64,000 nucleotides of DNA from Hypericum androsaemum (GCA_963995505.1 OZ023184.1:16490228-16554227); one strand, 5' to 3'; counted from the stretch's first letter, positions 10,544-21,680 are shown. Made by a program: numbers and translations. The notes: generated from the letters alone by a model not told the origin.

Positions 10544-11871
10544 GAATCACATCTAATGCATTTCAGACGTAGGATCATTACGCTTCAATTGGATTATTCT
10601 ATTCCATCTCTTAGAAAGAAAGAAAGTGAAATGCATTTCCTTAAATGAAAGTCTGAGACGGGACGTTTTATTGAGTTTGAATTTACTCAGAGATTGGTGA
10701 TTATTTTGAATATTTTTTATCTTGCTACGTCACCAATATCGGGTTAAGAATTAATCCGACACGGGGTGCTGCATTGGTCAAAAATGGGTGTCGTGTTGAC
10801 GTGGCAAGCACCAAAGATGTTGACTAGGCTCGGGGAGCTATCTGAACCTTTAATTGATGTGTCTCAAAAACCACATGAATCTTTTTGATGAGTTTTAAAC
10901 AACAAACTCTTATGCGTCAGTCATGCAAACCATAGTATATTGAAATGAACTTTTTCCTCTTTAAAAAGAGATATTTTGGCAAATTGGTATGAATCAACTG
11001 ATCTAACGGACTAAACCAACTAGTCTAACTAGGAGAGTTGGCGGGTCCGAATGCTTGGGACATTAACCACTGGTCAGATCATATTTTTTTAAAATATTAG
11101 AAGACGACAAACATTGTAAGACGATATTGAAAAATAATGACTTTTGTCACATATGTGTGGTCGATTTGGCAGGAAAGGAACAAACACGTTTTTGATAGCT
11201 GTTCCCGCAGTCATCAAGTGTTAACTATGATGATTAGAGTAAGCAGGAGCTTTGGACTGCTTTACACGACAACTGGGGATTTGTTATGCTTTTGAAGCAG
11301 AGTTGGAGGTAGCTTTGATGGTAGTGAAGATTGCCAAATCCAAGGATTGACTTTGTTTGTGGCTGGAAACCGATTCAATATATGTCTTTAATATTTTTAT
11401 GGTCACGAGTGAAGGAGTGCCTTAGAAATTCAAGAATTGATGGCTACAAGTTCGAGCAATATTAGAGGGGATGGTGTCCAAGTGTCCCAATTGCATCGGA
11501 AGGGAAATGCTGTGGTGGATTCCCTATCCAACATGCGAGCTGGTAGGTGATGTTCCAATGCCCCAGATGTTTTTGTTGCGCTATGTTGGGTGTGATATAT
11601 TCTTGTTACTTAATTTACATTTTTCATAAGTTTTGCAGTGCTAACATGTGCTCTTTTTCCCATCGCTATTTCTTTTCACGTGGTTTTATAGCGATATTAT
11701 TTTTTACATAGGCATGCGACTACAACCTCGCACAATCTAGTGCGAGGGAGTGGTCTGGTTGCTCATTTTTTATACCCAGATCTGTAAATATAATTTTCAT
11801 TAATGGTGGGATTTAGGTTGCTCTTGACTACTTTTTTGTAGGCTAACTTGAATATGAGTGTCCCATCTCGA
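10544..11871. repeat. Duplication unit B, copy 1
   Basis: Matches 15,075-16,427 closely. Together with unit A it forms a 2.4-kb tandem duplication (A-B then A'-X-B'). It contains a LINE RNase H relic on the plus strand (about 11,155-11,560). Confidence 0.88.
11155..11560 (+). mobile_element. LINE C-terminal relic (RT linker and RNase H)
   Basis: Plus-strand frames give VWSIWQERNKHVFDSCSR and then, after breaks, AFEAELEVALMVVKIA and LWLETDSIYV. These are the RNase H motifs of plant LINEs (E of AELE, D of TDS). Multiple stops. Duplicated at 15,709-16,110. Confidence 0.7.
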
Positions 11872-12953
11872 GTCAGTCGCCCACAAGCATTTCAAGATCG
11901 CTTCGGTGTTGCAAATTACCTTGTAGGGCTTACACAACAGGTTAACAATCAAACACTCAATAACCAATTTGGGAAGACCCAAGGATTATGTTATGTCAAA
12001 GCCCAATCGAACACCATGAGCTTCCAGCAAAGTTGGGTGAGTCAAGTGCGGAAAGGAGCGAACAATGCTAGGTAGCTATTCCAGCGTCCGTATTCACCTT
12101 GTGCCAACCCTCCAGAGGAGCTTGCCACCAATCTTCAGCTCACGGCACAGGTTGGTGAGTAGATGAACAGCCTGCCCATAGTCATTCCAAAACCGCAAAG
12201 TTGATGCCAGGATGCAACGTCAGAACGAAATCAGTTTTCAACCTCTGTGACACATCACATAAGATTAATTTTTAACTCGAAGTTCTTGATGTGTCAAGAC
12301 GAAAAATATTTAAAATAGTCCATAGTTTATATATATATTTTTTATAAAACCCATTTAAATAAAAAATTCCTAGGCATACAACCTTTCAGCTTCAACCTCA
12401 TACCTAACCTCCATCTCCTCCCCTTCCCATATAAAAAACTCAATTTAAATAAACAAAATCTCTAACGTCAAGCTCCTACCAACCCTCTTCCAAAAACCTC
12501 CATGTATGTATACCTCTTCCACAACTCTAATAAATTCTCCAAAAAGATCCATTTTCACGGAGAGAGCGGAGGAGAAAATCGACCACCCACCGGAAACCAT
12601 GAGCTCGAAACCCTCCCCCCTTCCTCGTGGATGCCAAGCAATGCGGAAACCAAAGAGAAAGCCGGCGGCCGAGGAAACCCAGAAGATGCTCGATAGAATT
12701 GCCATGCAAGTGCAGCCCATCATGCGTAGGGACAATTGGCGGGTTAAGCTGCTCTCCGAGTTCTGGTTAGAAAGCCCAATTTCCCAACATTTTTTTACTT
12801 GTGGCGACAGAGAGCATATTGGGGATTGATTTTGGTTTTTGTGGAATTAGGAGCAGACCTATTATTCTGTTTTTTTGTTGTTCAGAAAAACCCCTTATTC
12901 TGTTGGTGTTAAAGTTTTTGTCTTGACCCAAAAAAGTGGAAGCTTTTGTGTTT
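11872..12953. repeat. Duplication unit A, copy 2
   Basis: Second copy of the 9,457-10,526 unit. It begins directly where unit B copy 1 ends (CATCTCGAG at about 11,870), which marks the head-to-tail junction. This copy keeps the complete exon reading frame at 12,599. Confidence 0.9.
12599..12765 (+). pseudogene. WSS1/WLM-like metalloprotease exon 1, copy 2 (gene fragment)
   Basis: The frame is open from MSSKPSPLPRGCQAMRKPKR to AEETQKMLDRIAMQVQPIMR and NWRVKLLSEF. This resembles the N-terminal part of the WLM domain of plant WSS1-like proteins (DNA-protein crosslink proteases; Arabidopsis At1g55915 type), where a run of lysines precedes QVQPIM..W.VKLLSEF. The exon ends TTCTG with a GT donor at 12,766. 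Following exons, which would carry the HExxH zinc site, were not found. I therefore call it an orphan exon with its promoter region. Assignment is from remembered family sequence. Confidence 0.65.
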
Positions 12954-13535
12954 ACAGATGGAGGGAAGAGGCGAAAGAGAGGTTTGACACTGATTCACAC
13001 CCAAAAAAAAAGATCTACATATGAGTTTTATTTGTCGACGGAAATTTTTTTTCGTTTCTCGTTTTCTTATTTTGTTTCACAAAATAAAAAAATGGTAATA
13101 AGACCAAATTATAAAAGATACCGCCGATAACGGTAAATAAGCCGAGTGAGAAACATCCCATACGATTGATTCCTCAGATTGAAGTCGCTGTAAAATAAAT
13201 ACATGAATTATTTTGCAATTAGAACAGTAGGGATTATAACCGGAGGCTGCCTTTTTCTGGATCCATCTCACATCAACAACTTGGCCTATACCCCCTATAG
13301 GTAATTTTAGACGGGTTTGGATTCAGGGGGGACTACATAAAAATCATCCCCATGGTATGGACTAAATATGGACCTTTAGATTTGATCAAATTCCTTTTTT
13401 ATAGATCTGATGGTCAGAATCTATTGAGGGTATTTTCGAGTTTTTACCCAAACATACTCATTAGGGTTCCACCATTTTTCTATATAACCCAAAAAAAAAT
13501 CATCTCCCTATTTATCCCGCCCACCACATCCTCAA
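12954..13535. other. Start of insertion X in the second duplication unit
   Basis: Sequence absent from copy 1 of the duplication. No gene recognised. Positions 13,476-13,490 contain TCTATATAACCC, a plausible TATA element, just before GC-rich repeats and the HSP90 fragment. Whether this is the HSP90 promoter is unknown. Confidence 0.35.
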
Positions 13536-13605
13536 TTCGCCGCCGCCCCCTTCCCCTCCCCCCCCGACCCGATCCCGTCGTTCCTCCCCCGGAACCGATC
13601 TCGTC

Positions 13606-13639
<34 letters not shown>

Positions 13640-13960
13640 TGATCCCGTCGTCCCGTCGAGACCTCCCTGCTCACATCCGGGTTCAGCCTCGACGACCCGA
13701 ACACCTTTGGCAACGGGATCCACCGGATGCTGAAGCTCGGGCTGAGCATCGACGAGGACGCCGGAGAGGAGGCCGATGCAGACATGCCTCCTTTGGAGGA
13801 TGCTGATGTTGATGGTGAGGGATCCAAGATGGAGGAGGTCGACTAAGCAGCTTATCCCGTCGTTCCCACCCCCCCTCCCCCCCCCCCGACCCCGTCGTTC
13901 AGCCCCCCCGGTCCTCCCACGATTCCTCTCCCCCGATCCCGTCGTTACGCTGCCATTTTT
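13536..13960 (+). repeat. GC-rich repeat cluster around the HSP90 fragment
   Basis: Both sides of the HSP90 piece carry repeated ATCCCGTCGTT/GACCCCGTCGTT motifs separated by long C runs, including about 38 uninterrupted C at 13,602-13,639. The motif occurs at least six times between 13,566 and 13,950. The C run is a likely place for assembly error. Confidence 0.75.
13658..13846 (+). pseudogene. Cytosolic HSP90 C-terminal fragment
   Basis: 189 bp encode 62 residues and a stop: [40 protein letters not shown], then a terminal KMEEVD. MEEVD at the end is the diagnostic TPR-cochaperone docking motif of cytosolic HSP90, and the preceding acidic linker also matches. The remaining ~640 residues are absent, replaced by GC-rich repeats. 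It is an orphan C-terminus in frame to its natural stop, too short to function as a chaperone. Confidence 0.92.
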
Positions 13961-14072
13961 TTTTCCAATATAATTGATCTTATTTTTTGTTGTTTTTGGA
14001 TTCCTCTTTGTAGCTTACATTCTATTTCGTCTCTCGTCTTTCGAAATAACATAGATAAAGAAGAGTGGATCA

Positions 14073-14455
14073 AAATATCATAGTAGAATGAAACCAATAT
14101 CCGAGAAGATGGAAACCAATATCATAGTAGAATGAAACCAATATCATAGTACAATAAAATCAATAACATAGAAGATGGAAACCAATATCATAGTAGAATG
14201 AAACCAATATCATAGTACAATGAAACCAATAACATAGAAGATGAAAACCAATATCATAGTAGAATAAAACCAATATTATAGTACAATGAAACCAATAACA
14301 TAGAAGATGGATACCAATATCATAGTAGAATGAAACCAATAGCATAGAAGTACAGTGAAACCAATAACATAGAAGATGAAAACCAATATCATAGTAGAAT
14401 GAAACCAATAGCATAGAAGATGGAAACCAATATCCGAAAAAGTGGAAACCAATAT
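14073..14455. repeat. Minisatellite of AACCAATATCATAG-type units
   Basis: About 16 imperfect units of 20-24 bp alternate between AACCAATATCATAGTAGAATG and AACCAATAACATAGAAGATGG. The open frames on the minus strand across it are only a consequence of the repeat. Confidence 0.9.
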
Positions 14456-14635
14456 TCTCATACTTGTATTTATTGCTGATATTTTTTTAATTATTTTAAT
14501 TATTGTATTTCCAATATTACCCCTGTCCCTTTCAGTGGGGATTACCCATGTCCCCACTGAATTTGAACCCATTTTAGACAAGTTTCCTTTGAAGTAGATA
14601 CCTGCATGCCAAAGACAGCGTCTACTAATCGATCT

Positions 14636-14786
14636 GCGAGTGAGATTAGAGACCCCAATAGTCCTAGCCGTTAACGATGGATACTGGGCGTTGCGCAAAT
14701 CGACGACCCGTGCAGTACTATAGCTAACGCGTTAAGTATCCCGCCTGGGGAGTACGTTCGCAAGAATGAAACTCAAAGGAATTGAT

Positions 14787-14828
<42 letters not shown>

Positions 14829-15016
14829 CAAAGCGAAGAACCTTACCAGGGCTTGACATGCCACGAATCCTCTTGAAAGAGAGGGGTGCCCTCGGGAACG
14901 CGGACACAGGTGGTGCATGGCTGTCGTCAGCTCATGCCGTGAGGTATTGGGTTGAGTCCCGCAACGAGCGCAACCCTTATGTTGAGTTGCCACCATGAAG
15001 TTTGGAACGGTGAATG
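14636..15016 (+). pseudogene. Nuclear plastid DNA: partial 16S rRNA
   Basis: The 3' third of a 16S rRNA is recognisable (GATTAGAGACCCCAATAGTC, AACGCGTTAAGTATCCCGCC, CCCGCACAAGCGGTGGAGCA, TCCCGCAACGAGCGCAACCC). The wording between conserved blocks (TGCCACGAATCCTCTTGAAA) follows the plastid version. Many differences from plastid 16S are C-to-T or G-to-A at former CpG sites, e.g. TTGATGGGGGCC for TTGACGGGGGCC and CTCATGCC for CTCGTGCC. That is expected of an old, methylated nuclear copy. It ends within the GTTTGGAAC region. Confidence 0.92.
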
Positions 15017-15074
15017 ATATTAAGAAAAAAATGAAGAAAACAAATCAAAATACTCTTCGGTTTCTTTCACTTAT

Positions 15075-16427
15075 GATAAAATCACATCTAATGTTACAGA
15101 CATAGGATCATTACACTTCAATAGGATTATTCTATTCCATCTCTTAGAAAGAAAGAAAGTGAAATGCATTTCCTTAAATGAAAAGTCTGGGACGGGACGT
15201 TTTATTGAGTTTGAATTCACTCAGAGATTGGTAATTATTTTGAATATTTTTCATCTTGCTACGTCACCAATATCGGGTTAAGAATTAATCCGACACGGGG
15301 TGCTACATTGGTCAAAAATGGGTGTCGTGTCGACGTGGCAAACACCAAAGACGTTGACTAGGCTCGGGGAGCAGTCTGAACCTTTAATTGATGTGTCCCA
15401 AAAATCACATGAATTTTTTTGATGAGTTTTAAACAACAAATCCTTATGCGTCAATCATGCAAACCATAGTATATTGAAATGAACTTTTTCCTCTTTAAAA
15501 AGAGATATTTTGGCAAACTGGTATGGATCAACTAGTCTAACGGACTAAACCAACTACTCTAACTAGGAGAATTGGCGGGTCCGAATGGTTGGGACATTAA
15601 TCACTGGTCAAATCGGTCGAATCATTGGTCAGATCATATATTTTTTAAATATTAGAAGACGACAAGCATTGTAAGACGATATTGAAAAATAATGACTTTT
15701 GTCACATATGTGTGGTCGATTTGGCAGGAAAGGAACAAACACGTTTTTGATAGCTGTTCCCGCAGTCATCAAGTGTTAACTATGATGATTAGAGTAAGCA
15801 GGAGCTTTGGACTGCTTTACACGACAACTGGGGATTTGTTATGCTTTTGAAGCAGAGTTGGAGGTAGCTTTGATGGTAGTGAAGATTGCCAAATCCAAGG
15901 ATTGACTTTGTTTGTGGCTGGAAACCGATTCAATATATGTCTTTAATATTTTTATGGTCACGAGTGAAGGAGTGCCTTAGAAATTCAAGAATTGATGGCT
16001 ACAAGTTCGAGCAATATTAGAGGGGATGGTGTCCAAGTGTCCCAATTGCATCGGAAGGGAAATGCTGTGGTGGATTCCCTATCCAACATGCGAGCTGGTA
16101 GGTGATGTTCCAATGCCCCAGATGTTTTTGTTGCCCTATGTTGGGTGTGATATATTCTTGTTACCTAATTTACATTTTTCATAAGTTTTGCAGTGCTAAC
16201 ATGTGCTCTTTTTCCCATCGCTATTTCTTTTCACGTAGTTTTATAGCGACATTATTTTTTACATAGGCATGCGACTACAATCTCGCACAATCTAGTGCGA
16301 GGGAGTGGTCTGGTTGCTCGTTTTTGATACCCAGATCTGTAAGTATAATTTTTATTAATGGTGAGATTTAGGTTGCTCTTAACTATCTTTTTGTAGGCTA
16401 ACTTGAATATCAGTGTCCCATCTCGAG
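15075..16427. repeat. Duplication unit B, copy 2
   Basis: Second copy of 10,544-11,871, resuming directly after insertion X. It again contains a LINE RNase H relic on the plus strand (about 15,709-16,110). Confidence 0.88.
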
Positions 16428-16429
16428 CC

Positions 16430-16849
16430 AAGTAGTATTTAAATATTTTCTTTTTCTTTGATTAAATGTCAGAATTTATTAAAAAAAATGTCCAGTGCAA
16501 AATACCAGCAAATTTTCTTAGCAGATTCATAGAACAAATATGAATATTTTATTTTGATCGATGAAGTTATACCCCAAACATCTATTTTGTTTCCATGATG
16601 TGTGACATTTAAAGTTACTTATTTTATCTAACTTTTTTTTTGAAAAGTAGATATTATTGACCACCAAATATAATTACAGAGAGTAGAGCAATTGCACATA
16701 TCGCAGATGCACACACGGGTCCAGAATTACCAAAACATCAAAGCCTTAGTTACAGACGCAGCAAGTTCTAAGAAACACCAAAGAAGCTAGAGCATCCGAA
16801 GGTAACGTATTTTATCTAACTTCACGAATAAAGTATCCAAAATACCCTT
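16430..16849. other. Spacer downstream of neprosin gene A
   Basis: AT-rich sequence. Positions 16,640-16,805 (TTTTTTTTGAAAAGTAGATATTATTGACC and the following stretch) resemble the 3' ends of the LINE pieces seen at 35,515-35,560 but no coding remains. No gene seen. Confidence 0.3.
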
Positions 16850-19517
16850 TTAAGGACACCGAGGTCCTAATCCAGGTCCTCCAAAAAAGAAGGAAAGCTC
16901 CAACTCTGGACGATATGTGGGACGTATATCATAGCATTCACGGTTGGTTGCAAACATGTGGAGGGTTGCATGATTTTGACCATTAAGCTCAATATTTGAC
17001 ACGTAAGCAGCTCTTCCTAATCCAGCCGTTGGAAAATGCCCACTTCCCATATCTGTACTAGTGTGACGATCATGCTTCCTTAAGTTGACGATCTCTCCAC
17101 CAAAGGTTAATTGAGTGGCCGGACCATTCAGGTGGGTGAATATAAGAGCCGCCGGCCAGTATCCAATTGGTATGCTGCCTTGGTGAAAATGCCACCATAA
17201 CCACCAATTTCCATCAATTTGGCTCTGTCAAAAAATTGATTCAAGTCATTTGGTTGTGCCGAAACAGAATGTGTATAAAAATTCACCGGGATGTAAAATT
17301 TGAGAAAATTTATGTCTAAAAAATCATTTGACTATGCATAAATCTCTAATCATTAATTTTTCCATAACTATTCATTTATTAATAAATTGAAATAAAGATA
17401 GAAAAATAGTTACAACATAAAAACATGATTAATTGAATTATATCTCAAAATTTGATAAAACAAATAAAATAATTGAATTATGAACATAAAAACAACTAAA
17501 AAGTTAAAATTGATCCCACGCAACTATTTGGAAGTGCCTTTTATAAGAAATTGTCATAACATTATAATTTTACCCTCTCAATTGATAGACGAATTCTCCA
17601 TTGGAAGCCACCATATGTTGATACATTAGCAAGGGCGCCTCCAATTAGAACTCTAGGATTAGTCTGAACGAAGCAGTGAGGGCGGCGGCACAACAAATTG
17701 TAGCATCCATTTTTGTAACTGTTACTCTGATTTTTTTTGTGGAAAAAGAAATAATCAAGAAGAATAAATTCAACCGAATTTGGTTCTATGAGAAAATAAT
17801 TTACACATGGTGATGGAAAAAATAGTAAATCACGGATACTCACTGTCCAGTAAATAAAAAACCTTGTTTGTGAGTCATTATATAGAGAAGGCAAAACCTG
17901 TAAATACAAACAAATTAAAGATAAAAGGTCCATAGAGCAAAACCGGTAAACACAAACAAATTAAAGGTAAAAGGTTCATAGGCCAACATTAATCTATTTA
18001 GGTTTTTTTTTTGTGTGTTGACATTGTTTTCATTGGAAACTAGATTAACTAATTAGTTCTCCTCAACATCTCTCATTTTCTCTAGGAACTATCTCATTTT
18101 AAATCTAAATTACTATGAATTTATGTATTAAATACAAATTGTAATAAAAAATTAGACAATTTTTTAAATAAATAAACTAGTTATTAGGTATATAAATACT
18201 TACATGCCAACCGGCTTCAGCTGCGTTAAGTTGGTCACCGCTACCGGCAGTCACCCAAAGTTGACTCAAACTCATCTCGCCCTTATCCTCTACGTGGGGT
18301 GCCCAAACATTAAGTGTTGCTTGTGATTTAGTCCAATTACCTATGGCAGAACGTGCGACTGCATACTGTAACCAATAAAAAAATTTACTTAGAGAATAAA
18401 GTCTCATTTGAAAATTGAAAACCATATGTATGAATCACATATCTCCGGATACTTGTTTATTTGATTAGCCAAAAACACATATTGTCACTTTTCTTTGACA
18501 AAATCATTATAATGTACTATTTTTTTTATTGAATTTAGTCTCCATACTATTAATAATTTAATTTTCATTTCCCAATAATTAAAGTAAGTATATTCTCAAG
18601 GCGAAGCTAACTCTAACCACATACAGATCACATAAGATACAAATGACCTAGTATGTGAAATAATAAAATTTAGAAGTACAAATGAAACTTGCCATAGAGT
18701 AAAATTGCCTACAAGAACAAATTCAACAAATATTTGATGTAATAATTACAAATCAAGAAAAAAATTAATAAATCCAACATTCAAAAAAGTAACAAGTACA
18801 AACTTTGAACTAACCTCATGGGTAAAACGACCATCATTACTAAAATAATTATATTTCATTCCAAATCTTTCGATTCGAGTAGCTCTTAAAATATCTTCTT
18901 CTCTTGTTCTTCTAATTGGAATTGTTCCTTTCGGACATTCTTCACCATTTGCATTCCACAGTTGAAAAGTATATGTTGAATTAAAACTATTTGACATTTT
19001 CGGTGGCACCTGGGTATTTGACATAAGAAGAACCAATAAAAATTTACACTGATTAAAAATCATATGTAAACGTTAGAGGATTTTTCTTTCATCCAATACA
19101 AAATTTTTAATTACCATTGATATTTTTCCTTTTAATAGATAATTATTGAAAGCAGGTTGCTTATGAAACAGAACACAATCAACCAAGTCACCATCCGGAC
19201 TCTGAATAAAAAAATTCACATCAAATATTATTTAAGACAATAAGAAAAGGCTTATCATGCTACACACCAAAAATATAATTATTTATTCAAAGAAAGCAGC
19301 TATTTAATAAATAACATTACCTTTATGATTTTCTTTGCAGGCTTGTTAATCTTTCGGAGATACTCCCTTACAATCTTCATCTTTTCGAGCTCATTAGTTT
19401 CATGGAAACCCTGGTTGGTTTCCAAGGAAAAACATAAAAAGTTGAATAGACACAAAAAAGAAGGCACAAAATAATAGTGACAAATGGTGGTAGCCTAATG
19501 CACCAATTACACGCCAT
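16850..19517 (-). pseudogene. Neprosin gene A: seven exons, one frameshift in exon 1
   Basis: Exons: 1, 19,517-19,321; 2, 19,201-19,115; 3, 19,009-18,815; 4, 18,365-18,204; 5, 17,897-17,844; 6, 17,726-17,574; 7, 17,224-16,850. All have GT..AG borders and phase 0. Exon 1 encodes a signal peptide (LPPFVTIILCLLFCVYSTFY). Exon 3 has CPKGTIPIRRT. Exon 4 has WAPHVEDK and NAAEAGWH. Exon 6 has GCYNLLC. Exon 7 has LTFGGEIV, DMGSGHFPTAG and a terminal GGPGLGPRCP. The two Glu that align with the catalytic pair of neprosin (AEAGWH, FGGEI) are present. The only lesion seen is one missing base in exon 1 compared with gene C (GGAAAAAC at about 19,430 versus GGAAGAAAC at about 38,585). It sits in an A-run, so a sequencing or haplotype effect is possible. 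A TATA box lies 81 bp upstream. Confidence 0.88.
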
Positions 19518-19597
19518 ATTCAAAATTGTTGCTGATAGTTAAATATTCAAGTTTTGAATGTGGGCTATGGGTTTATGATGTTATATATGTGTGTATG

Positions 19598-19606
19598 TAT
19601 ATATAA
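19598..19606 (-). promoter_or_regulatory. TATA box of neprosin gene A
   Basis: TTATATATA on the minus strand, 81 bp upstream of the ATG at 19,517. The same CCTTATATATA string occurs at the corresponding place upstream of genes C and E. Confidence 0.6.
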
Positions 19607-19609
19607 GGA

Positions 19610-21338
19610 ATAAATGTGAGTGTTAATTAATCAGATGACTGCTATTTTTAGAATGAATTGGATTGATTACTATTTTTTAGAATGAATTGGATTGACTACT
19701 ATATTAGAGGATAAGATTTCTTAAAATACGGTAAGAATTAAAGGTCAATATTGAGTCAAAGAGATCTTTTGAATATATTATTTAAATATTTTTATATGAA
19801 AAACTACTTCTATTGTCTAAAAATAACTTCACTTCACTATCTTGTAAAAAAAATTTAAAAATTTAAAAAATTAATAGTTAATGAACTAATGATCTATTTA
19901 AAATAACATTTATTCTTGTTTTGACTAGGGTTAATGCAAAAACATTAACAATTTTGATAATTTAAAATATTTTTTTAGAAAGACTTATCAAAATTTATAG
20001 TATTATCAATCACATAAACTATTGGTTTTTCCACGTATGGATTTGCCAAAGGACTTATAGCCTAACGACACTATGCCTTGTAAAATTAAAGAGAGTCCAA
20101 AATTCAAACCCTATCATAATGTAAAAAATTTTACCTTCCACTTATGGGTTTACCAAAAAGAAATATAAGAGACAATACATGAAGGTTTCTTACATTGCTC
20201 TCACAAAAAAAAGTGTTCTTTTTTTTTTCTCAATGTTCTCACAATATCTCAGATATTTATACCGTGGAATTCAATCTTCTCTGAGAATATGTGGACAAGG
20301 ATTAGCTAGTGGCAATCTCTTGTACGATCATATGGAAGAAATTGCGCTTCGACAAGTAATTAATCGTTTGTGGATTTAATGAATTTGTTTATTAGGGTTC
20401 ATGAAATTATGGTGATGACATGAATTCCTTCATTTGTATTCGAGTTACATGAATTTTTTTTCTGGTTTAAGACTTATTATGGAAAGATTTTTTTTTTGGT
20501 TAAGATTCTTTATTATATAGGATTTGTCCTTGTGAAAAGTTCACTATTGTCCTTGTGTGGATAGACAAAAAGTCTAGAGATTGAACTGTATTTGTTAAAC
20601 CTTCATGAATACACGATTCTATCTTCATTTAAACAAGCGAGGAACTTGTGGGATTGAAATGGAAATAGTCCACGTTGAAGGCATAATGAACCTTGTCCTT
20701 ACGAAACCACGAGAATTTCTCCAAATTCAGAAAGGGGAAGAACCCTAATCTTCTCCGAACAATCTATCGTGAATTTCTCGATAGTGACGTCGATGGAACC
20801 CCGAAGGATATTCGAGGCCGCGCAAGGCTCAGATTGCCTATCACTATATATATATATATATATATTCACTTATTAATAAAATGAATAATGAAAATAGGGA
20901 TAAGTCCACTTTATTGATTTGCACGTTTGAAAATAAGAGTTTGTTATTTTTTCTCATAAAAAATCTCTGTGATTTTATGGACTCATTAATTAAAAGCTCA
21001 GATTACATACTCTCTTCTCCCTTTCCTTTCTTTTCCTTTCCTTTTTTCTTTCCCTTTTTCTCTCCCCTCTTCCCTCCCACCTTCGCCTCCCCTTGCTTTC
21101 CAGTAATTTTTTGAATAAGTAAAATTTTATTTATTCAAAAATAAATTATCTAAATAGTAAATATTAAACTTATTATTTAATACACTAGTGCTCATGAGCA
21201 TATTTCGCCTAGACGAAACATTTAAAAATAACTCATCTAAGCAGCACTTAAATAGAAAAGGCTAACTTATGGTGAATCCAAGAACACATTCTTAGATAAC
21301 ACCTTAGTTTCCAGTAGTTGGCTTCTTCGAAGCGATAA
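19610..21338. other. Upstream spacer of gene A, conserved in both segments
   Basis: AT-rich, no gene recognised. Positions 20,179-20,380 (frame with YLRYLYRGIQSSLRICGQGL) and 20,780-20,840 (DGTPKDIRGRARLRLPIT) are conserved at 39,320-39,525 and 39,850-39,935. An AT microsatellite is at 20,844-20,864. A pyrimidine-rich stretch at 21,010-21,085 may be a 5' UTR. I cannot assign a family. Confidence 0.35.
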
Positions 21339-21680
21339 TGTTAATAATCTATATATCATACATAAAATCTTAAAGCAGAGGGTCGATTTTTTTTACACTT
21401 ATAAACTTGCCTACCACACTCGCAACTACTGATGTAGTATTCTCAATACGCCCCCTCAAACAAAACTCATCGGGTCGAAGATTGTACGGGCTTTGACTAC
21501 ACCAACGTGCGAAAAATGGAGATCGTGCGAGAAAAACAATGGCCGTGGGATTAACCCCCTCTGATACCATGTTAGAATCTCCATATCCAACCAAAAACCT
21601 TAAGGCAATGGATTGGTGAATTTTTTACATTTATAAACTTGCCTACTACACTCGCAACTAACGATGTGAGAGTCTCAACA
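21339..21680 (-). mobile_element. TRIM element (terminal-repeat retrotransposon in miniature)
   Basis: 342 bp in total. 5' LTR 21,680-21,570 (111 bp, TGTTGAGACT...TTCTAACA). Primer-binding site TGGTATCAGAG at 21,569-21,559, complementary to initiator tRNA-Met. A non-coding interior. A polypurine tract (GTTTGAGGGGGCG) at about 21,461-21,449. 3' LTR 21,448-21,339 (110 bp, ending ATTAACA). Both flanks are GATAA (21,334-21,338 and 21,681-21,685), a 5-bp target duplication. Size, LTR length, PBS, PPT and lack of coding fit the TRIM class. The orthologous copy is at 40,425-40,764. Confidence 0.93.

Noticed and set aside
13352..13827. Proline- or glycine-rich open frames around the C-run
   Set aside because: Produced by the GC repeats and a long homopolymer; the only credible coding piece is the HSP90 tail.
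14073..14455. CRISPR-like array of short repeats
   Set aside because: Units are contiguous and imperfect with no unique spacers; a minisatellite in a plant nuclear sequence.
14636..15016. A functional 16S rRNA gene or bacterial contamination
   Set aside because: Only the 3' third is present, wording is plastid-like, and it carries many CpG-decay changes amid nuclear plant repeats.
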